Below are positions 52,750 through 61,412 of a DNA stretch of 64,000 bases, in pieces (the stretch's first letter is position 1; every line of letters starts with the position of its first letter). This stretch comes from CADEDH01 sp041394285 (GTDB taxonomy: Bacteria > Actinomycetota > Acidimicrobiia > Acidimicrobiales > SZUA-35): positions 31,749 to 95,748 of the forward strand of contig JAWKIL010000021.1 of NCBI GenBank assembly GCA_041394285.1. The letters run 5' to 3'. The notes under the pieces were generated by a model. That model was not told the origin of the DNA, searched no databases, and worked only from the letters and a program-made list of their open reading frames with translations. Position numbers and translations under genes: made by a program.

Positions 52750-53340
52750 GTGACTGAGGGCCCCAAGCCGCGACGACGCAATCCCGAGAGCCGACGGGCG
52801 ATCCTCGCTGCGACCGTGGAACTGCTGGAGGAGGTCGGCTACCGGGGCCTCACCATCGAGGGCGTGGCCCAACGGGCTGGGGTGGGCAAGCAGACGATCT
52901 ATCGCTGGTGGCAGGGGTCGAAGCCGGCCCTCGTGCTCGAGGCGTTCACCCGCGCCAGTGACGAGCGTGTCGAGCCGCCGGACACCGGCAGCGTTCGGGG
53001 CGACCTGCTCGCAATCCTGGAGCCGGTGTTCGCCCTGCAAGACGATCTCCGCCACGGCACGGCGCTCGCCAACAAGACGCTGATGGCCGAAGCGCAACTC
53101 GACCCGGGGTTTCACCCCCGCTACGTGGAGCTGCACGCTCACTGGTGGGGCCCGTTGCTCGCCGCAGTTGAACGAGGGGTCGCTCGAGGCGAGCTCCGCC
53201 CGGATGCCGATGCCGCCCTCGTCGTCGACGCACTTCTCGGTGCGGCCTGGTACCGGCTCCTCCTGGAGCATGCGCCGCTCGATGTCGCCGCCGCCCGGCG
53301 GCTCGTCGACATGGTCCTGTACGGCCTCGCGGCAACGTGA
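52750..53340 (+). CDS. TetR-family transcriptional regulator
   Basis: The GTG at 52750 gives 196 residues. The helix-turn-helix is clear: RRAILAATVELLEEVGYRG, then LTIEGVAQRAGVGKQTIYRWW. The C-terminal part (VFALQDDLRHGTALANKTLM, LHAHWWGPLLAAVERGVARG) fits TetR_C_16-like ligand domains. It should bind the two CGAGACG palindromes just upstream and so control itself and the divergent SDR gene, which is now broken. The TetR gene itself is intact. Confidence 0.9.
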   Translation: MTEGPKPRRRNPESRRAILAATVELLEEVGYRGLTIEGVAQRAGVGKQTIYRWWQGSKPALVLEAFTRASDERVEPPDTGSVRGDLLAILEPVFALQDDLRHGTALANKTLMAEAQLDPGFHPRYVELHAHWWGPLLAAVERGVARGELRPDADAALVVDALLGAAWYRLLLEHAPLDVAAARRLVDMVLYGLAAT

Positions 53341-53396
53341 GCTCGCCGATGTGAGCGGCCCGGTGGGGCTTGCGCCGGCCCTCGCCCTGTGAGAAC

Positions 53397-53416
53397 CTAC
53401 AACTGAATGGTTGTAG
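53397..53416 (+). promoter_or_regulatory. operator overlapping the ArsR-family start codon
   Basis: CTACAAC and GTTGTAG (perfect 7-bp arms, six-base centre TGAATG) straddle the ATG at 53407. Binding by the ArsR-type product would block its own expression. With no leader visible upstream the mRNA may be leaderless or nearly so. Confidence 0.7.
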
Positions 53417-53766
53417 ATCAGCTATCCGGCGCTGCTGCCGACCGCATCTTCCACGCTCTGGCCGACGGCACCCGGCGCGACATCCTCGCCTTGGCCGCCG
53501 GCGAGGCGGGGTACAGCGTGTCGGCGTTGGCCCGGCGCTACCCGATGAGCTTCGCCGCCGTGCAGAAGCACGTCGCCGTTCTCGAAGCGGCCGGGCTCGT
53601 CACCAAGGAGCGGCGGGGCCGCGAGCGGCTCGTGCACACCGACATCGAGACCGTCCAGCGGGCCCGCGCCCTCCTGGACGGCATCGAGGAGCTGTGGCGG
53701 GCCCGGGTGGCCCGGATCGACGACCTCCTGGAAGCCGAGAACCGAACGAGTGGAGACGAGCAATGA
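53407..53766 (+). CDS. ArsR-family (SmtB-like) transcriptional repressor
   Basis: The 119-residue winged-helix protein reads ADRIFHALADGTRRDILALA and VSALARRYPMSFAAVQKHVA followed by VLEAAGLVTKERRGRERLVH, the ArsR subgroup that accompanies SRPBCC/AHSA1 proteins and has no metal-binding Cys. The stop overlaps the ATG of the SRPBCC gene. Autoregulation through the palindrome over its start codon is likely. Confidence 0.92.
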   Translation: MVVDQLSGAAADRIFHALADGTRRDILALAAGEAGYSVSALARRYPMSFAAVQKHVAVLEAAGLVTKERRGRERLVHTDIETVQRARALLDGIEELWRARVARIDDLLEAENRTSGDEQ

Positions 53767-54260
53767 CCGTGACCAGTGTCGAGAAGGACCCGGAAGCCCT
53801 GACCATGACGGTCACGGCGGATCTCGATGCCACCGTCGAGCGGGCCTGGCAGCTGTGGGCCGACCCCCGCCAGTTCGAGCTGTGGTGGGGGCCTCCCGGC
53901 TACCCCACCACCGTGGTGGACCACGACCTGCGGACCGGAGGACGGATCACGTTCTACATGGCCGGGGGTGAGGGGGAGCGCCACGACAGCACGTGGGAGG
54001 TCGTCGCCGCCGACCCGCCCCACCGCCTGGAGCTGCGAGACGCCGACGTCGACGACACCGGCCGCCCCAACGACGGCAACGCCATGACCGCCATGATCGT
54101 CAGCTTCTACGAGCGCGAGGGCGGGGGAGCGGTGATGGTGGTCCGCACCCACTTCGACTCCTTGGCCGGCATGGAGCAGGTGCTGGCCATGGGGGCCGAA
54201 GAGGGCATGCGCATCGTGCTCTCGCAGATCGACGCCGTCCTCGCCGGCGCCCCTACCTGA
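53763..54260 (+). CDS. SRPBCC/AHSA1-like domain protein
   Basis: The 165-residue product has the START-like fold: DLDATVERAWQLWADPRQFE, LWWGPPGYPTTVVDHDLRTG, ITFYMAGGEGERHDSTWEVV and MEQVLAMGAEEGMRIVLSQI. These proteins bind hydrophobic ligands and are typically co-expressed with this kind of ArsR regulator. Ligand unknown. It ends convergently with the ECF sigma gene, overlapping by eight bases. Confidence 0.9.
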   Translation: MTVTSVEKDPEALTMTVTADLDATVERAWQLWADPRQFELWWGPPGYPTTVVDHDLRTGGRITFYMAGGEGERHDSTWEVVAADPPHRLELRDADVDDTGRPNDGNAMTAMIVSFYEREGGGAVMVVRTHFDSLAGMEQVLAMGAEEGMRIVLSQIDAVLAGAPT

Positions 54261-55554
54261 GCGGCGGCCCGGCGACCGGGCAGCCGTAGCTCGCTGCCCG
54301 GGCCGCCAGGGCCCGCCGTTCGGCCTGGTTCCGGCTGAGGTCGATCGCCCGGCGGTAGGCGTCCGTCGCCCGGTCGAGCTCGCCCGCCCGCGCCAGCAGC
54401 TCGGCGCGGGTGGCGTGCAGCGGCTGGTACCGCTCGACCCGTTCGTCGTCCTCGAGCGTCTCCAGCAGCGCGAGGCCGACGTGCGGACCGTCAGCCAGGG
54501 CCGCCGCCGCAGCCCGGTTGACCGTTGCGACCGGGGATGGGGCGAGCCGGTGGAGCTCGCCGTAGAGGGCGGCGATCTGGGGCCAGTCGGTCGCCTCCCA
54601 CGACGGCGCCTCGGCATGGAGCGCCGCGATCGCGGCCTGGACCTGGAAAGGCCCCGGCGCACCGAGCCGGAGGGCATGGTCGAGCACGACGGTCCCTTCG
54701 GTCACGGCGTCCCGGTTCCACCGCGACCGGTCCTGGTGCTCGAGGCTGACCGGTGTGCCGTCGGCGTCGACGCGAGCTGGTCGACGGGCGTCGGTGAGCA
54801 GCAGAAGAGCGAGAAGGCCGTGGGCCTCGGCCGCGCCTGGAAGCAGCACAGCCACGAGTCGTGCAAGCCGGACGGCCTCTTCGCAGAGGTCGGCCCGTAT
54901 CAGCTCGTCGCCGGCGGTCCCGACGTGGCCCTCGGTGTAGACGAGGTGCAGCACATGCAGCACGGCGCCGAGCCGCTCCGGGAGGTCCTCGTCTGCTGGC
55001 ACCCGATAGGGAATGCCGGCCGCCTTGATCTTGCGCTTTGCCCGCACGAGCCGCTGGTACATGGTCGACTCGGTGGTCAGGAAGGCCCGGGCGATCTCGG
55101 GCACCTCCAGGCCGGCCACCGCCCGCAGGGTCAGGGCCACCCGGGCCTCCAGGGTGAGGGCGGGGTGGCAGCAGGTGAACAGCAGGCGTAGCCGGTCGTC
55201 GGCCACGCCGCTCCGGTCGTGGCCGTGCTCGTCGGCCACCGGTTCGTCGTTGCGCATGAGGTGCTCGAGATGTCGCAGGGCCGCCTGGTTGGCGGTGCGG
55301 GTGGTGCCGCGGCGCAGGGCGTCGATCGCTCGCCGCCGGGCCACGGTCGTCAACCAGCCCCCCGGCCTCGCCGGCACGCCGCTCGTCGGCCAATCGGCTG
55401 TGGCCGCGGCGAAGGCGTCGGCAACGGCGTCTTCGGCCAGTCCGATGTCGCCGTCCACCTGGCGGGCCAACATCGCCAGCAGGGCGGTCCACTCCTCGCG
55501 GTAGGCCCGCTCGATCGCCAGGTGGACGGCGTGCTCGCCCGCCCCGTCCGTCAC
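54253..55554 (-). CDS. ECF42-type RNA polymerase sigma factor (intact)
   Basis: GTG 55554 gives 433 residues. Region 2 (YREEWTALLAMLARQVDGDI to WLTTVARRRAIDALRR) and region 4 (FTCCHPALTLEARVALTLRA, VPEIARAFLTTESTMYQRLV, RAKRKIKAAG) are followed by the 200-residue helical extension with TPR-like repeats (DUF6596) that marks ECF42 sigma factors. It starts five bases after the stop of its YCII partner. There is no anti-sigma gene nearby, as expected for the group. The frame upstream to 55665 overlaps the partner. Confidence 0.92.
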   Translation of the reverse strand: MTDGAGEHAVHLAIERAYREEWTALLAMLARQVDGDIGLAEDAVADAFAAATADWPTSGVPARPGGWLTTVARRRAIDALRRGTTRTANQAALRHLEHLMRNDEPVADEHGHDRSGVADDRLRLLFTCCHPALTLEARVALTLRAVAGLEVPEIARAFLTTESTMYQRLVRAKRKIKAAGIPYRVPADEDLPERLGAVLHVLHLVYTEGHVGTAGDELIRADLCEEAVRLARLVAVLLPGAAEAHGLLALLLLTDARRPARVDADGTPVSLEHQDRSRWNRDAVTEGTVVLDHALRLGAPGPFQVQAAIAALHAEAPSWEATDWPQIAALYGELHRLAPSPVATVNRAAAAALADGPHVGLALLETLEDDERVERYQPLHATRAELLARAGELDRATDAYRRAIDLSRNQAERRALAARAASYGCPVAGPPLR

Positions 55555-55558
55555 CAGC

Positions 55559-55918
55559 TCACCCGTCTTGCTCGTGGCTCGACAGGGGCCGGACCTCCAC
55601 CGAGCCGTAGGTGGCGTTGGGCATGCGTTTCGCCCAGGCGACGGCCGCGTCGAGGTCGGCGACATCGATGATGATGTAGCTGAAGAACGACTCCTTGGTC
55701 TCGGCGAAGGGACCGTCCGTGACGAGGGTCTCGTCGCCCCGGATGCGGACGGTGGTGGCGGTCGCTTCGGTGTCGAGGCCGTGGGCGGCCACCATTGCGC
55801 CGGCGGTGCCGAGCTCGCCCATCACCTCACCCCACATCGCCATCTCGGTGTCGAACTCGGGAGTGCCCTCGGCCGGTCCGGTGCCGGGAGCGTGGCGGAG
55901 CAGGAGCATGTACTTCAT
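55559..55918 (-). CDS. YCII/DGPF-domain protein, partner of the ECF42 sigma factor
   Basis: The 119-residue protein starts MKYMLLLRHAPGTGPAEGTP and contains LVTDGPFAETKESFFSYIII. It is the first gene of a two-gene unit with the sigma factor. It is paralogous to the gene at 47766; the two differ mainly in the first 40 residues. Confidence 0.92.
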   Translation of the reverse strand: MKYMLLLRHAPGTGPAEGTPEFDTEMAMWGEVMGELGTAGAMVAAHGLDTEATATTVRIRGDETLVTDGPFAETKESFFSYIIIDVADLDAAVAWAKRMPNATYGSVEVRPLSSHEQDG

Positions 55919-56059
55919 CGGGGCCTCCTCTGGCCTGAACCGTACGACCTGGTCGCCGTACGTTCAGTCGTCGTGCTACCCCGTCCGTTTCGACAGCACT
56001 CGCCAGAAAATGTTGCTCGGGCCGCGTCCGGGTGGCTCAACGCGCGCCGGCGACGGGCG

Positions 56060-56452
56060 TCACCCGTTGGTGGTGAGCCGGCGGTTGATCTCGCTGTTCA
56101 TGATCCGGCACTCGTCGAGCGGGTGGTCGTAGCGGCACAACAGGGCACCGGTGAGGAGCTGGCGGGCGTGGCGCAGCCGGGCCAGCTCCTCGTCGAGCTG
56201 GGTGAGCCGCTGGCGGGCGATCTCCTTCCACGACGCGTTGTCGTCGGCATCGAGCACCCCCTCGATCTCGTCGAGAGACAGGCCGGCGTCCTGCAGCATC
56301 TGGATGAACACCAGGCGGCGCACCGTGGATGGGGCGTAGCGGCGTTGGCCTCCCACCCGGGTGTCGGCGGTGACCAGCCCCCGGCGCTCGTAGTAGCGGA
56401 GGGTGGACGTGGCGACGCCGAGCCGCTCGGCGACGGCGCCGATGGTCAGCAT
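56060..56452 (-). CDS. MerR-family transcriptional regulator
   Basis: ATG 56452 gives 130 residues. The winged helix (LTIGAVAERLGVATSTLRYY, ERRGLVTADTRVGGQRRY) is followed by the dimerisation helix (LTQLDEELARLRHARQLLTG) and a C-terminal segment LLCRYDHPLDECRIMN with two Cys that could bind a metal or sense redox, as in SoxR-like members. It is divergent from a methyltransferase gene whose promoter has a perfect palindrome. Sequence upstream to 56761 is not part of the gene. Confidence 0.9.
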   Translation of the reverse strand: MLTIGAVAERLGVATSTLRYYERRGLVTADTRVGGQRRYAPSTVRRLVFIQMLQDAGLSLDEIEGVLDADDNASWKEIARQRLTQLDEELARLRHARQLLTGALLCRYDHPLDECRIMNSEINRRLTTNG

Positions 56453-56510
56453 CGTGTCCGAGGTGGTCGGGTTCGAGATGATCCGGTTGGGGTCGATGGT
56501 TCCATGATCG

Positions 56511-56532
56511 CTTGACTTGAACCTGGGTTCAA
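56511..56532 (+). promoter_or_regulatory. MerR-type promoter: palindrome beside a -35 box
   Basis: TTGACT at 56512-56517 is a good -35 box, and TTGAACC-TG-GGTTCAA at 56517-56532 is a perfect palindrome just after it, inside what would be the long spacer typical of MerR-activated promoters. The methyltransferase ATG is 18 bases downstream. The -10 box is not clear. Confidence 0.6.
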
Positions 56533-56549
56533 CTGCCACGGTTGCTTCC

Positions 56550-57323
56550 ATGACCGATCCAGTTGATTCACCACCGGCTGGGCCCGCGGCCCGGCCCGCT
56601 CCCAACCACCACGGTTCCCATCCCGGATTCTCCGGGCCGAGCGGGTTCCTTGCCGCGGTGTCGTTCCTGTTCGGGCGGGACGATGCGGCCCGACTGGCGA
56701 TCGACCTGGCCCGGTTGGGCCCGGGCGACCGGCTGGTCGATGTGGGCTGCGGTCCGGGCATCGCCGCTCACCTGGCCCGTGGCGCCGGCGCCGAGGTGAT
56801 CGGTGTCGACCCGGCCCCCGTGATGTTGCGGGTCGCCCGTGCCCGCTGGCGCGCCGACGGCGCCGTCCACTGGCGGCTCGGGTCGGCCGAAGCGCTTCCG
56901 GTGGACGACGGTTGGGCCCGGGTCGTGTGGTCGCTGTCGACCGTCCACCACTGGGCCGACATCGACGCCGGCCTCGACGAGGTCCACCGCGTGCTGGCGC
57001 CCGGCGGGCGTCTGGTGACGCTGGAGCGCCGCATCCGCCACACGGGCGCCCGGGGTACGGCCAGCCACGGGTGGACGGTCGAGCAGTCGGAGTCGTTCGC
57101 CGATGAGCGCCGCCGCAGCCACGGGTTCACGCACGCTGCGGCCGATACCCACACCGGGCACCGCGGCGCTGTCCTGTCCGTAGGTCGCCCGGCGTCCAGG
57201 TGTTGGAGCAGCGCCGGGTCCGGTGGGCCCCACCGACCCGGCGCGCCTCGTCGTGATGTCAGCGGGTGCGAGTGCGGATCCGCGCCTCCACCACGCCGTC
57301 CTCGACCTCGGCTTGGAACGTGA
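56550..57323 (+). CDS. class I SAM-dependent methyltransferase
   Basis: ATG 56550 (MTDPVDSPPAG) gives 257 residues. The SAM-binding motif is RLVDVGCGPGIAAHLARGAG, with GVDPAPVMLRVARARW and SLSTVHHWADIDAGLDEVHR further on, as in methyltransferase domain 11/25 proteins. The last 40 residues (after AVLSVGRPAS) look unlike the family and overlap the convergent gene by 65 bp, so a late frameshift may have lengthened the frame. Regulation by the divergent MerR protein is likely. Confidence 0.85.
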   Translation: MTDPVDSPPAGPAARPAPNHHGSHPGFSGPSGFLAAVSFLFGRDDAARLAIDLARLGPGDRLVDVGCGPGIAAHLARGAGAEVIGVDPAPVMLRVARARWRADGAVHWRLGSAEALPVDDGWARVVWSLSTVHHWADIDAGLDEVHRVLAPGGRLVTLERRIRHTGARGTASHGWTVEQSESFADERRRSHGFTHAAADTHTGHRGAVLSVGRPASRCWSSAGSGGPHRPGAPRRDVSGCECGSAPPPRRPRPRLGT

Positions 57324-57597
57324 GCTTGGTGGTACCGCGGCGGAACTCGACCTCGACCGATAGACCGGTTGTGCGCCGACCGGCGATCCGCCAGCCCTCG
57401 TTGGTGGTCACGTCGGTGATCGTGAGGATCGCGCCGTTGCGGCTGATCGCGATCGTCCCGGCGTCGCCCGCCGAGCACGGCGTGGCGATGTTGCACACGG
57501 CGGTGGTTTCGGTCTGGGCGTCCTGGGCCAGCACCGGGGAGGCGGCCCCCAGCGACAGAAGAACACCGAACGCACTGGCAGTGATGAGACGCTTCAT
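57259..57597 (-). CDS. small secreted protein of unknown function
   Basis: The ATG at 57597 has GAGGAG with good spacing upstream. The 112-residue product begins with a signal peptide (MKRLITASAFGVLLSLGAAS, cleavage near VLAQDA), then about 85 residues of alternating strands with two Cys (CNIATPC). Probably a small beta-sandwich domain. The 3' end overlaps the end of the methyltransferase frame. Confidence 0.8.
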   Translation of the reverse strand: MKRLITASAFGVLLSLGAASPVLAQDAQTETTAVCNIATPCSAGDAGTIAISRNGAILTITDVTTNEGWRIAGRRTTGLSVEVEFRRGTTKLTFQAEVEDGVVEARIRTRTR

Positions 57598-57893
57598 GTG
57601 ATTGCTCCTCGTACTTGATTGGGCTTGGGGATGCGATCGCAGGGGTCACTACACGATGGGCGTCGGTCCGCCAGCAACCACCCGATGGTGCTAGCACCGC
57701 GCCGACCTGCGATTGCGTCCCGGGAGTTCATCGCTACGGCCTGCGGTGTTCATGACCTCGTTGATGAACTCGCGGGAGCCTGATCCGGCGCTTAGCGGGC
57801 CCCGCACCGCCGGATCGCCGGCGACGCCGCCCACCGTGAGGCGGCAACTCGGATGTCATCTGAAGTTCGCCTCGGCGCCATAGACGATCCGTC
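57598..57893. other. intergenic region without a gene
   Basis: This 296-bp divergent region between the small secreted protein and the O-antigen-ligase-like gene shows no reading frame with support and no strong inverted repeat. Promoters for both neighbours must lie here, but no convincing boxes were found. Confidence 0.5.
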
Positions 57894-59387
57894 ATGGAAC
57901 ACGTACCGTCACCATCCTTGGTTGTGGAGGCTGGGGATGGGGGTCCCGACGTTCGTGCCTCGGTGGCGCCGCTGGTGCTGGTGGGAACGCTCGCGCTCAG
58001 CCTCGGCTGGCAGGGTGCCTACTACCTCGGCGGTCAGGTTGTGCTCGGCAGCGGCCTCTTGGCGACGGCCGCATTGACCCTTCTCGACGGCGAGCGACGC
58101 CTTCTATGGCGCGTCGCCTCGCCCGAGGGGTGCCTGGCCACCCTGGCGCTGTGGGCGGTGGTCAACGCAGTGCTCCACGGGGCCGGACGAGCCGCGGGCG
58201 GTGTCGCGATGCTCGTCGGCGCGGTGGTTGTGACCATGGTTGCGGTCCGGCGCTTCGACCTCGCCGACCGGGCGGTCCTGGTGGAAGCCCTCCCCGTTGT
58301 CGGGGGCTTGGTGGCCCTCAGCGGATGGCTCGGCCTGATCCGGCGCGCCCCCGGTTGGAGCCAGGAAGCCGATGACCTCTGGCGGGCGGCAGGATCGCTC
58401 TCGTACTCCAACGCTCTGGCCGCAGTGCTGGCCATGCTCACCGTTCTTGCCATGGCCCGGCTGGCCCACCCGGGTGGCGGGCCCGGAGCCGGAACCGGGG
58501 CACTGGTCCCGTCGGCTGTGCTGTCGCTCATCGCCGCCTTCATGCTGACCGTCACCCTCGCCACCCTGAGCCGGGCCGGTCTGGTCGCGCTGGCCGCGGG
58601 CCTGCTGGTGGTGCTCCGAGGTGGCTGGCCAGCCGCCCGGGCCGCCGCCGGTCCGCTGGCTGGCGCGGCCATCGCCTTCGCCGCGCTCATACCGTCCCTG
58701 CCGGCCACCGGTGGACCCCGGCCCGTTCTGGCCACCGCCGGCCTCCTGACCGGCGGTGCGGCTTGCGCCGTGGTGCGGCGCTTCGCCGTCCGGTCCCCGT
58801 CCCTTCCCCGGGTCCCGCTCGCCGGCCCCGCACTGGTGGGCAGCCTGGTGCTAGGGGCCGCCGCCCTGACCATCACCGTGGGGCCCACCCTCGCCCACAT
58901 CGCCGCCACCCGGCTCGGCTCGAGCTCGAACTACCGGGCACCGGCGGCACAGGCGGCTCTGGCGGCCTGGGCCCGGCGGCCGATGGAAGGTCTTGGACCG
59001 GGTGGGGCCACGGCGAGCTGGCAGGATGGCACCGGGGCGCTGATCACCCTCCGCTACCTTCACAACGAGTACCTCCAGGTGCTGGTGGAGCTGGGGATCG
59101 TTGGCGCACTGCTCCTGTCGGCCACCGCCGTCGCCGCCATCATCGAAGCCCGGGACGCCAGGGCCCTCGACCGCTGGGGCCTGCGGCTGGCCGGCATGGC
59201 CGCCCTGTCGGCGTTCGCCGTCAGCAGCGGGCTCGACATCGCCTGGCATGTGCCCGCCGTGCCGGCGCTGGCGGCGTCGATCTACGCCGCCAGCCTCACC
59301 CCGGACTCGATCCGCCGGTCTCCTGTGGATCGCGCGCCGTGGATGGTTGCCTCACAGTCGACAACAGGAAAGGACCACGACGCATGA
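57894..59387 (+). CDS. O-antigen ligase-like polytopic membrane protein (WaaL/Wzy family)
   Basis: The 497-residue protein has about 11-12 membrane helices and a large periplasmic-type loop containing RLGSSSNYRAPAAQAALAAW and YLHNEYLQVLVELGIVGALL, the HNEYLQ signature of O-antigen ligase/polymerase family proteins (Wzy_C domain). These join or polymerise surface glycans outside the membrane. Its stop overlaps the next ATG (ATGA). The nearby GT2 and exosortase suggest a surface-glycan/secretion locus. Confidence 0.85.
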   Translation: MEHVPSPSLVVEAGDGGPDVRASVAPLVLVGTLALSLGWQGAYYLGGQVVLGSGLLATAALTLLDGERRLLWRVASPEGCLATLALWAVVNAVLHGAGRAAGGVAMLVGAVVVTMVAVRRFDLADRAVLVEALPVVGGLVALSGWLGLIRRAPGWSQEADDLWRAAGSLSYSNALAAVLAMLTVLAMARLAHPGGGPGAGTGALVPSAVLSLIAAFMLTVTLATLSRAGLVALAAGLLVVLRGGWPAARAAAGPLAGAAIAFAALIPSLPATGGPRPVLATAGLLTGGAACAVVRRFAVRSPSLPRVPLAGPALVGSLVLGAAALTITVGPTLAHIAATRLGSSSNYRAPAAQAALAAWARRPMEGLGPGGATASWQDGTGALITLRYLHNEYLQVLVELGIVGALLLSATAVAAIIEARDARALDRWGLRLAGMAALSAFAVSSGLDIAWHVPAVPALAASIYAASLTPDSIRRSPVDRAPWMVASQSTTGKDHDA

Positions 59388-59851
59388 CGCGCATCACATC
59401 GAGATTGAGGTCGGTCAGGCTGAGTAGATTTGGCGGCTGCATCGCTGCCGCCGGAACGGCAGCCCTGCTGCCGGATTTCGCCGCCGCCGTGGCCTTCATC
59501 TCGCCACCGCTGGTGCTGCTTGCCACACCGCAGCCTCCGGCCCACCTCGTGGCCCGGGGGGCTGCGCTCGACGTCACGGTCGAGTACAGCTGCACCGCTC
59601 AGCCGAACATGTTCATCGAGGTGCGGGTCACCGAGGCGGTCGGCCGCCGGGTCGCGTCCGGATTCGGCTCCACCTCCGTAGGCTGCGACGGCGCCACCCA
59701 TCGCACGGTGGTCCGTGTCGTGGCCACGCCGGGTGGCGCTGCCTTCGCCCGCGGCACCGCCGTCGTCGACGCCTCTGTCTTCGGCTGCCGCGACGATTTC
59801 GCAGTTTGCGGCAACGACACGATCAGCCGGACGGTACGAGTCCGGCCGTGA
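59384..59851 (+). CDS. small secreted beta-rich protein coupled to the O-antigen-ligase-like gene
   Basis: ATG 59384 overlaps the previous stop. The 155 residues start with a basic region (RITSRLRSVRLSRFGG) and a hydrophobic signal segment (CIAAAGTAALLPDFAAAVAF), followed by about 100 residues of beta-strands with four Cys (YSCTAQP, SVGCDGA, GCRDDFAVCGND). There is no PEP-CTERM-like C-terminal sorting signal, so it is not an obvious exosortase substrate. Family not recognised. Confidence 0.75.
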   Translation: MTRITSRLRSVRLSRFGGCIAAAGTAALLPDFAAAVAFISPPLVLLATPQPPAHLVARGAALDVTVEYSCTAQPNMFIEVRVTEAVGRRVASGFGSTSVGCDGATHRTVVRVVATPGGAAFARGTAVVDASVFGCRDDFAVCGNDTISRTVRVRP

Positions 59852-59922
59852 TCACGTGACCGCTGGCGGGGGCGTGGCCTCCGCCAGCGGTGCCGCCGTT
59901 TCACTTGCGAGTCGCGCTGGGG

Positions 59923-61398
59923 TTACCCTGCCCCCGACCCCTCCGCCTCGGGCGAGGTCCCGGCGGCCTTGGCCAGGCCGTGCTGGGTCTTCTCCCAGTA
60001 CTGGGGCGTGAACACGAGCTGGAGGAACGCCTTGGCCGCCGCCAGCGACATGGCCACCCAGTACAACGGGGCCAGCAGGGCGGCGGTGAACACCCGGCGC
60101 TCGGGGTGGTGGTAGGCGGCGACCACGAAGGTGTAGAGAAAGAAGAAGTTGCCGAGCAGCCAGGCCAGCAGGCTGGAGTAGTACACGGGCGCCGGCAGCA
60201 GCTCCAGGATGAACGCCGGCTTCAGCAGGAACCACAAGATGGTCAGACCCCAGAACACGGGGTTGAGGAGCGCCAGCGCCGGCGTGCCCCCCACGAACAG
60301 GTTGAAGCGGAGGAAGCCCCGCAGGCCAACCTCCCGCAGCAGCTGCACCGGTTGGCGCATGTGGACCAGCCACGTCTGGAGGTAGCCCTTGTACCAGCGC
60401 GACCGCTGCTTCACCCAGTTCACGAAGTCGCTGTTGGCCTCCTCGTACGTCACCGAGCCGAGCATGCCGGTGCGGTAACCCAGCCGATGCAGGCGCACGC
60501 CCAGGTCGGCGTCCTCGGTGACGTTGTAGGGATCCCAGGCCCCCGCCCGCACGAGCACCTCGCGGGAAAAATGGTTCGAGGTGCCGCCGAGGGGGAGCGG
60601 GGCCTCCATGCGGGACAGCCCCGGCAGGAACTGGCGGAACCACAGCTCGTACTCGAGGGTGAACCAGCGGGTGATGATGTTCTGGTCGGCGTTCCAGTAA
60701 GCCAGTTCGGCCTGGAGGCAGGCCACATCGGCCGGCGCCCGCTGCAGCGCGATGGCCGCCTTCCGCAGCTGCAGGGGATCGGGCCGGTCCTCGGCGTCGA
60801 AGATGGTGACGTACAGACCCCGGGCCGACTGCAGGCCGTAGTTGAGGGCCTTCGGCTTGGTCCGGGGTTCGGCTGCCGGTACCACCACCAGCTCGCACAG
60901 GCGGTCGGCGCCCAGGGCGCGGGCGGCCTCGATCGTGTCGACGTCGTCTTCCTCCAACAGGAGCTTGATGTCGAGCCGATCCCGGGGGTACTCGATCTGC
61001 TCCAGGCCAACCAGGATCTGCTCCAGCACCTCCGCCTCGCGGTAACACGGGATCAGCACCGTGTACACCGGCAGCGCCGCGTCGGGCGTCGCCCGGGCCT
61101 CGGCGTCGCTGATGATCTCGATCGAGGGGTGGCGCACGGCGTGGTACAGCAGCGACACCCGGAACACGATCGTCGACAGGTAGACCACGACGGTGAGGCC
61201 CACCAGCGCCGGCAGGGTGATCCACGGCCAGAGAACGGCCAGGACGACGAGCAGTACCAGCGTCCCGACGATGGCCACGGTTTGGCGGGGCAGGAACGTC
61301 CGCTCCGCCGACAACATCGGCGCCCGCTCGCTCAGCCCGTGAATGGCGAGGTGGAGCCGGCGCTCCACGTCGGGGCTCTGGGGCGGAGGACTCGGCAC
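59923..61398 (-). CDS. processive glycosyltransferase family 2 membrane protein
   Basis: The start is taken as GTG 61398; a CTG at 61416 overlapping the exosortase stop is possible. The 491 residues contain two N-terminal helices, a cytoplasmic GT2 domain (YTVLIPCYREAEVLEQIL, FDAEDRPDP as DxD, NVTEDADLGVRLHRLGY) with the QRSRW (QxxRW) motif of processive synthases such as cellulose or hyaluronan synthase, and three to four C-terminal helices. It probably makes or extends a surface polysaccharide. It is 14 bp downstream of the exosortase gene, same strand. Confidence 0.9.
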   Translation of the reverse strand: MPSPPPQSPDVERRLHLAIHGLSERAPMLSAERTFLPRQTVAIVGTLVLLVVLAVLWPWITLPALVGLTVVVYLSTIVFRVSLLYHAVRHPSIEIISDAEARATPDAALPVYTVLIPCYREAEVLEQILVGLEQIEYPRDRLDIKLLLEEDDVDTIEAARALGADRLCELVVVPAAEPRTKPKALNYGLQSARGLYVTIFDAEDRPDPLQLRKAAIALQRAPADVACLQAELAYWNADQNIITRWFTLEYELWFRQFLPGLSRMEAPLPLGGTSNHFSREVLVRAGAWDPYNVTEDADLGVRLHRLGYRTGMLGSVTYEEANSDFVNWVKQRSRWYKGYLQTWLVHMRQPVQLLREVGLRGFLRFNLFVGGTPALALLNPVFWGLTILWFLLKPAFILELLPAPVYYSSLLAWLLGNFFFLYTFVVAAYHHPERRVFTAALLAPLYWVAMSLAAAKAFLQLVFTPQYWEKTQHGLAKAAGTSPEAEGSGAG

Positions 61399-61412
61399 TG
61401 ATTCGACCGGGA

